From positions 1,612,001 through 1,676,000 of the forward strand of contig JACAAK010000006.1 in NCBI GenBank assembly GCA_025093985.1: 64,000 nt of DNA. Reading direction: 5' to 3'. Below the pieces are notes generated by a model, which was not told where the DNA came from, did no database searches, and worked only from the letters and a program-made list of their open reading frames with translations. The position numbers and the translations under genes were made by a program. The DNA is from Calvatia gigantea. Its lineage: Eukaryota > Basidiomycota > Agaricomycetes > Agaricales > Lycoperdaceae. Below, one piece after another: positions 60,263 to 64,000 of the stretch; position 1 is the stretch's first letter; the number at the start of each line of letters is the position of its first letter.

Positions 60263-61408
60263 ATGAATATGGACCATGTGGAGATTCAGAGTGGACCACT
60301 TTCGCTCTACCCCACCGTCTCTGCTGCCATCAGCGGTATTTTGTATGGAGTCGCATCTATGCTCTATTATCTTTGTGCCCGGTCCCTTTATGCTCAACTT
60401 CAGGAACCGGAAAGACGGCGGCAGACCATTTTTACTCTTATTTATATCTCTCTTGTTATGGGGTTAATGTCCGGCTTCTTGGGGTTGAGTATTCGGGTTA
60501 TTCAATTGGGCTACATCGACCCCCTGGACCCTACTCGAGAACCGTTGCGTTATGGATGCTTATTTCTCACCACCCAACCAACCATCTTTGCTTGTGGCGC
60601 CTTCGGGACCGCTATTCAGCTGTTAACAATTGGAATTCAAGTAAGTAGATTCGTTGATTATCCCCTCGCAACAATCGACGATGGTTAATAGATCTGGCGC
60701 TTATGGGTCATTTGGAGTGGTACGCGATACACTGTAATCGTCGTTATCCTACCACTGTTCCTCCTCTCGGGATACGTGGGTATGTTGATGAGATGTTAGC
60801 TCTAAACCATTTCTTGCCGCCAACTCACATTTGGATGCGCAGCATTATTTATTGCGGTCATTGCCTGGTCATCACGCCACACTATTTCCCAAGACAGTGT
60901 AGAAGCGATCTCCATCACGATTTATAGCCTCGGGCCAGCAATTACAACCGTTGCTGCCGCACCAGTGGCCGGTCGTATACTCCTGATTCGTAGGCGCTAC
61001 ATCAGGTTAATGGGTAAGCGGCGAGGAGTTTGGAGCAAATGATAAACCTAACTAGCGGTCTCGCAGGAACTCGGGATACAGGGGCATATATAAGCATTGT
61101 TACAATGCTCGCCGAATCATACGCTTTGGAATCTCTATGGACCCTCACAACCATCGTTTTGTTGAGCATTGATAGTCCTTCGTTCGTGTTCTTCACTCAA
61201 ACCGACCCTCTTATCAAGGTGGGTCGGTCAGTTACTTTGGCCAGCACGCACAACTCATCTCTCACAGGGCATTGCTTACTTTCTTATTGTTTATCGCGTT
61301 TCTACTGGGAGAGCATGGAGCCGAGAGACAGAACGTCACCTTACTAGTTTAAAATGGAATCACAACACGGGAACCAAAACCGCCCCAATAACATCCCAGC
61401 CCGTTTAG
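60263..61408 (+). CDS. Seven-TM membrane protein of an Agaricomycete family
   Basis: Uncharacterised. Exons 60263-60640, 60692-60779, 60843-61013, 61067-61218 and 61268-61408 give 309 residues with all phases fitting. Helices: TVSAAISGILYGVASMLYYL, TIFTLIYISLVMGLMSGFLGLSI, IFACGAFGTAIQLLTIGIQIWRLWVIW, YTVIVVILPLFLLSGYVALFIAVIAW, ITIYSLGPAITTVAAAPVAG, a sixth around ALESLWTLTTIVLLS, and a last one in GIAYFLIVYRV. The IWRLWVIW motif after the third helix and YRVSTGRAWSRET after the last are typical of this family. There is no frame break, unlike the related gene at 30143. Confidence 0.82.
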
Positions 61409-62367
61409 CAGACGCCCCTCCATCTGCACTATAATCCTCGGAGACTCAAGACGATCGCATGGAAGACTTGCTTCCATGTTCCAACCGCACGACGGTGAAA
61501 TAATCATATGGGCCAGTGTTAGGATCATCCCTAGTGACACTGTTGCTCTCGTGTACCCAACCTACGCAAATTCCTCGGAGATCATGAGCGTAATAACAGC
61601 GAACATCGGGGCCAACGGGATTGGGGCAACTGGGCCTACCCGTAGATGTTCGCAAAAAGACGACCAGCAATATGATCCATTTCTGCCTCCTCCTGCAATG
61701 GAATGTCAGATCTTCAGAAGCCAGGGGGGGAGCACAGGCTGTAACCCATGAACATAGCGGGTGATAGCAGAATGTTGTGGACTGCCATGATGTTCTGCGC
61801 ATCATTTGGGCAGGAACAACCAAAGAGTTTAGTGGGGGCGCACGACTTTCTCGTGCTGTATTGTGACGAAGGATGCTCGCGTAGCTGTTGAATAGATGTT
61901 GTATTTTAATCAGGTTATATGAAAGAAACCAAACGAAGCGCATAAAGGTCGGAAGTGGGGGATCGAGCGCCTGAGAAGCCCGAACAGCTAGGTTTATGAT
62001 CCGAAGGGGAAACACACTTAGGTCGAATGTGTGTACTGTGTGGCCCTTCGGCGCTGCGCTTGTTCTAGTTAGAGTGAAAGGTAAGTAATAGAGAAGAAGG
62101 ACAACACGAGAATATGCTATATTGGCTGCCAAAGCGGTAGTGTGAGGAGAGGCAATGGGATAAGTCCACCATGCGTAGCCGAGAGGAGATGAGCCGAGTG
62201 CGGTAATTTGGTGGCTCAACCACAAACAGCTACCGGTAAATTGCGCTTTTGTGTTTTCCGAGATCAGTCGTTACTTTGAAATTTTATCATACTTTGGAAA
62301 CCAAATATATCATACAAGGTTACAAATATCCATCCACTGTTAACCGAAAACCAGAAAAATCTATTCT
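61409..62367. other. Intergenic; one long open frame without ATG
   Basis: A 260-codon open stretch on the minus strand (61446-62225) has no ATG near its 5' end and no recognisable domain. Its first 50 residues are hydrophobic, so a hidden exon is possible, but I do not call a gene. Confidence 0.3.
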
Positions 62368-63810
62368 TTATCGCCGGAACAGTCCCTTGACTTTCACCGA
62401 TGCTGTCTCAGACGCAGACCGGATAAGTTTCTTCAACCCACCCTCAGGTGCAGGTCCCATGTCAACACCACTTTCGTCCACGTCCAACCCTTCAAACTGT
62501 ACACTCCCGTAGGTTGAGTAGCTCCCACCTGTAAATGTCGACCTCGTCGGGCTGGCCTTCAATGGGATGTATTCATCCATTGCCCCAAAATTATTCCAAT
62601 CACGGCCCTGTTTCTGATCCACTGTTCACCATGAAATCTTCATCCCCATTCAATGCCATATCCTCCTGTGCCCACCTCACGAGCCGACGTTCTCCAACCC
62701 TGAAATGCGGGAAATGCTTAGCCACTGGTTTTGTCAGGTGCTTAATGTTTGTTAGTAAGGGGAGAATCGTGTATGCGGCTGATTGTAGACGAGCTGAGAG
62801 TATATTGGCGTGCGTGAGGTGATGAGATAAGGATTGACGCGGTGATCAATAGGCATCTAACACAGAGAGCGATTAGATTTGTCTGGGGGCGTCCGAGACA
62901 GCGTTCACCCACCCAACTAACAAGAGCATAACCCCCATCCACCGGCGCGATACACCGCCCACAGGAAGATCACCGTTCCTTAAGTCTTCTTCAGTTGTTT
63001 CCTCTTCACCTTCACCCCCGTTCTCCGCGGCAAATAATTCTCCATCAGTAGAAACAGGGCATGCATACCGAGTCCGCCACACAAAGTGATGAATTTCATC
63101 TCGCTCTCCCGAAAATTCTAGCTTTCCCTCTTCCTCAGCACATACAAAAGCAAAGTTGACACCCGCCTGCTCCCTTCCTTTTGTCAGGGAAATAATGAAC
63201 TCCACACCAGGACTTCTAAATTGATAAGCCGATATCACTAAAGACCCTACCCCTTGCGGGAGTGATACGACTCTGATGTCGCCTGGTCCACTCCATCTGC
63301 CCCTTTCTATCCCCGTAAACTGGTATTAGCTCTGCATTGTATCTGATGTGGCAGAAAAAACTTACCTGTGAGGAATACCCATGTTCGAGAAGGGACCTAG
63401 GGGTGAAGGGTTCAACGTCCTGCTTCTCAAAGCAGTAGCGAAAAGCTTTAACTACTCACCCGCCCTGCGTGTCGTCCTGTTACTATACGGTTGGTGCCCA
63501 ACATTACTCTATACTGCCTCTGGACAGTCTTCAATCCACTATGATTTCCAGGAACCTCCATTTCCACATCCACCATCCTCTCCTCCTCCATCAACGGGCA
63601 AATATCATAGGTCCGGCCTTCACCTTTGAAGAGACACCCATTTTTCAAATCAGCATCAGGGAACACGATCGTCTCCTGAGGTAAATATGCATCGAGTTCC
63701 GGGGTCTCATGAACCGTAGACGTCGATGCTGGGGGTGGCGGTGGGGCATAAGACGAAGGAGAAGCTCCAAGTAGGATGATGATAAGCGCCAACCAAGGTG
63801 AAGGATACAT
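62368..63810 (-). CDS. MRH-domain type I membrane protein, Atg27/Mrl1-like (one frame break)
   Basis: Predicted sorting or autophagy-related receptor of the secretory/endosomal route. Start at 63810: MYPSPWLALIIILLGASPSSYA is a signal peptide. Then CLFKGEGRTYDICPL (MRH/Atg27-type start), ISAYQFRSPGVEFIIS, VNFAFVCAEEEG and HHFVWRTRYACPVS, the conserved end of the luminal domain. One helix, VMLLLVGCLLITASILI, is formed across an intron (donor gtgggt near 62934). The cytosolic part has GERRLVRWAQEDMAL and DEYIPL, a YxxPhi-like sorting signal. Near 62597-62615 the frame shifts by one base between SGSETG and DWNNFG. Whether it is the Atg27 orthologue or a Mrl1-like protein cannot be decided. Confidence 0.7.
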
Positions 63811-64000
63811 TCTCCTGCTGTAATCCGTGATCTGTAATCTCTAATCGGGTCGCTGACAGTGATCCGCGATCGTGGTGGTGGTGACAGGCGGAATAGGGAC
63901 TCAGTATTGGATTGAGAGCGCTGTACTTCCTTTGATAGTATTTGACAGTACTGTGAGACCCGGACCAGGGGGAAGGGGGACGGCAAAGGGTGTACCGAGT
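63811..64000. promoter_or_regulatory. Upstream region of the MRH protein
   Basis: Window edge. Short inverted and direct copies of tccgtgatc/ctgtaatc-type text occur at 63820-63880. Confidence 0.3.

Noticed and set aside
61446..62225. A 260-codon open frame on the minus strand
   Set aside because: It begins without an ATG, shows no domain or splice partner, and amino-acid use looks random after the first 50 residues.

Overview
The window is nuclear DNA of a filamentous basidiomycete, almost certainly an Agaricomycete; I cannot fix the order. The signs are intron-dense genes with mostly 46-90 nt GT-AG introns, one GC-AG intron, micro-exons, an intron-bearing tRNA-Asp, and membrane-protein families typical of mushroom-forming fungi. 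No operons, CRISPR arrays or intact transposons were seen.

Layout. 0.4-2.7 kb: ATG12 and a multi-pass membrane protein, both on the minus strand. 2.7-6.0 kb: no supportable gene. 6.0-15.1 kb: a long NYN-domain protein, a pyridoxamine-phosphate-oxidase-like protein and tRNA-Asp on the minus strand, then UBA2 (SUMO E1 subunit) on the plus strand. 15.6-32.6 kb: an accessory, duplicated block. A proline/serine-rich three-TM protein diverges from a GTPase-like gene; three more relatives and one duplicate of that GTPase follow, together with a chimeric partial copy of the membrane gene and one full plus one partial copy of a seven-TM gene. 33.0-36.8 kb: a tandem non-coding duplication. 37.9-38.3 kb: a small gene for a serine-palmitoyltransferase small-subunit-like protein. 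39.0-41.7 kb: a ferric-reductase-type oxidoreductase. 43.6-45.8 kb: TRP4 and BNA1, convergent, both acting on anthranilates. 46-53 kb: a Ser/Pro-rich conserved protein, an F-box-like protein, and RAD17, the last two overlapping at their stop codons. 53.7-58.6 kb: tandem secreted FAD-linked oxidases, the second broken. 60.3-63.8 kb: another seven-TM protein and an MRH-domain type I membrane protein.

The most unusual part is 19.5-32.6 kb. Five GTPase-like genes or remnants share the exon pattern around the P-loop, yet none has the Walker A lysine: Ile, Ile, Met, Ile and Thr occupy that place. At least one of them was duplicated together with its divergently transcribed membrane-protein partner and the DNA between them. 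This looks like a recently expanding gene pair of unknown function.

Caution: many otherwise good genes carry one single-base frame break, often in short homopolymers or at sites where the paralogue in this window is in frame. Some may be consensus errors; the second FAD oxidase and the chimeric block look truly decayed. Exon structures were read by eye from splice signals, frame continuity and family knowledge. No alignment or search was run.
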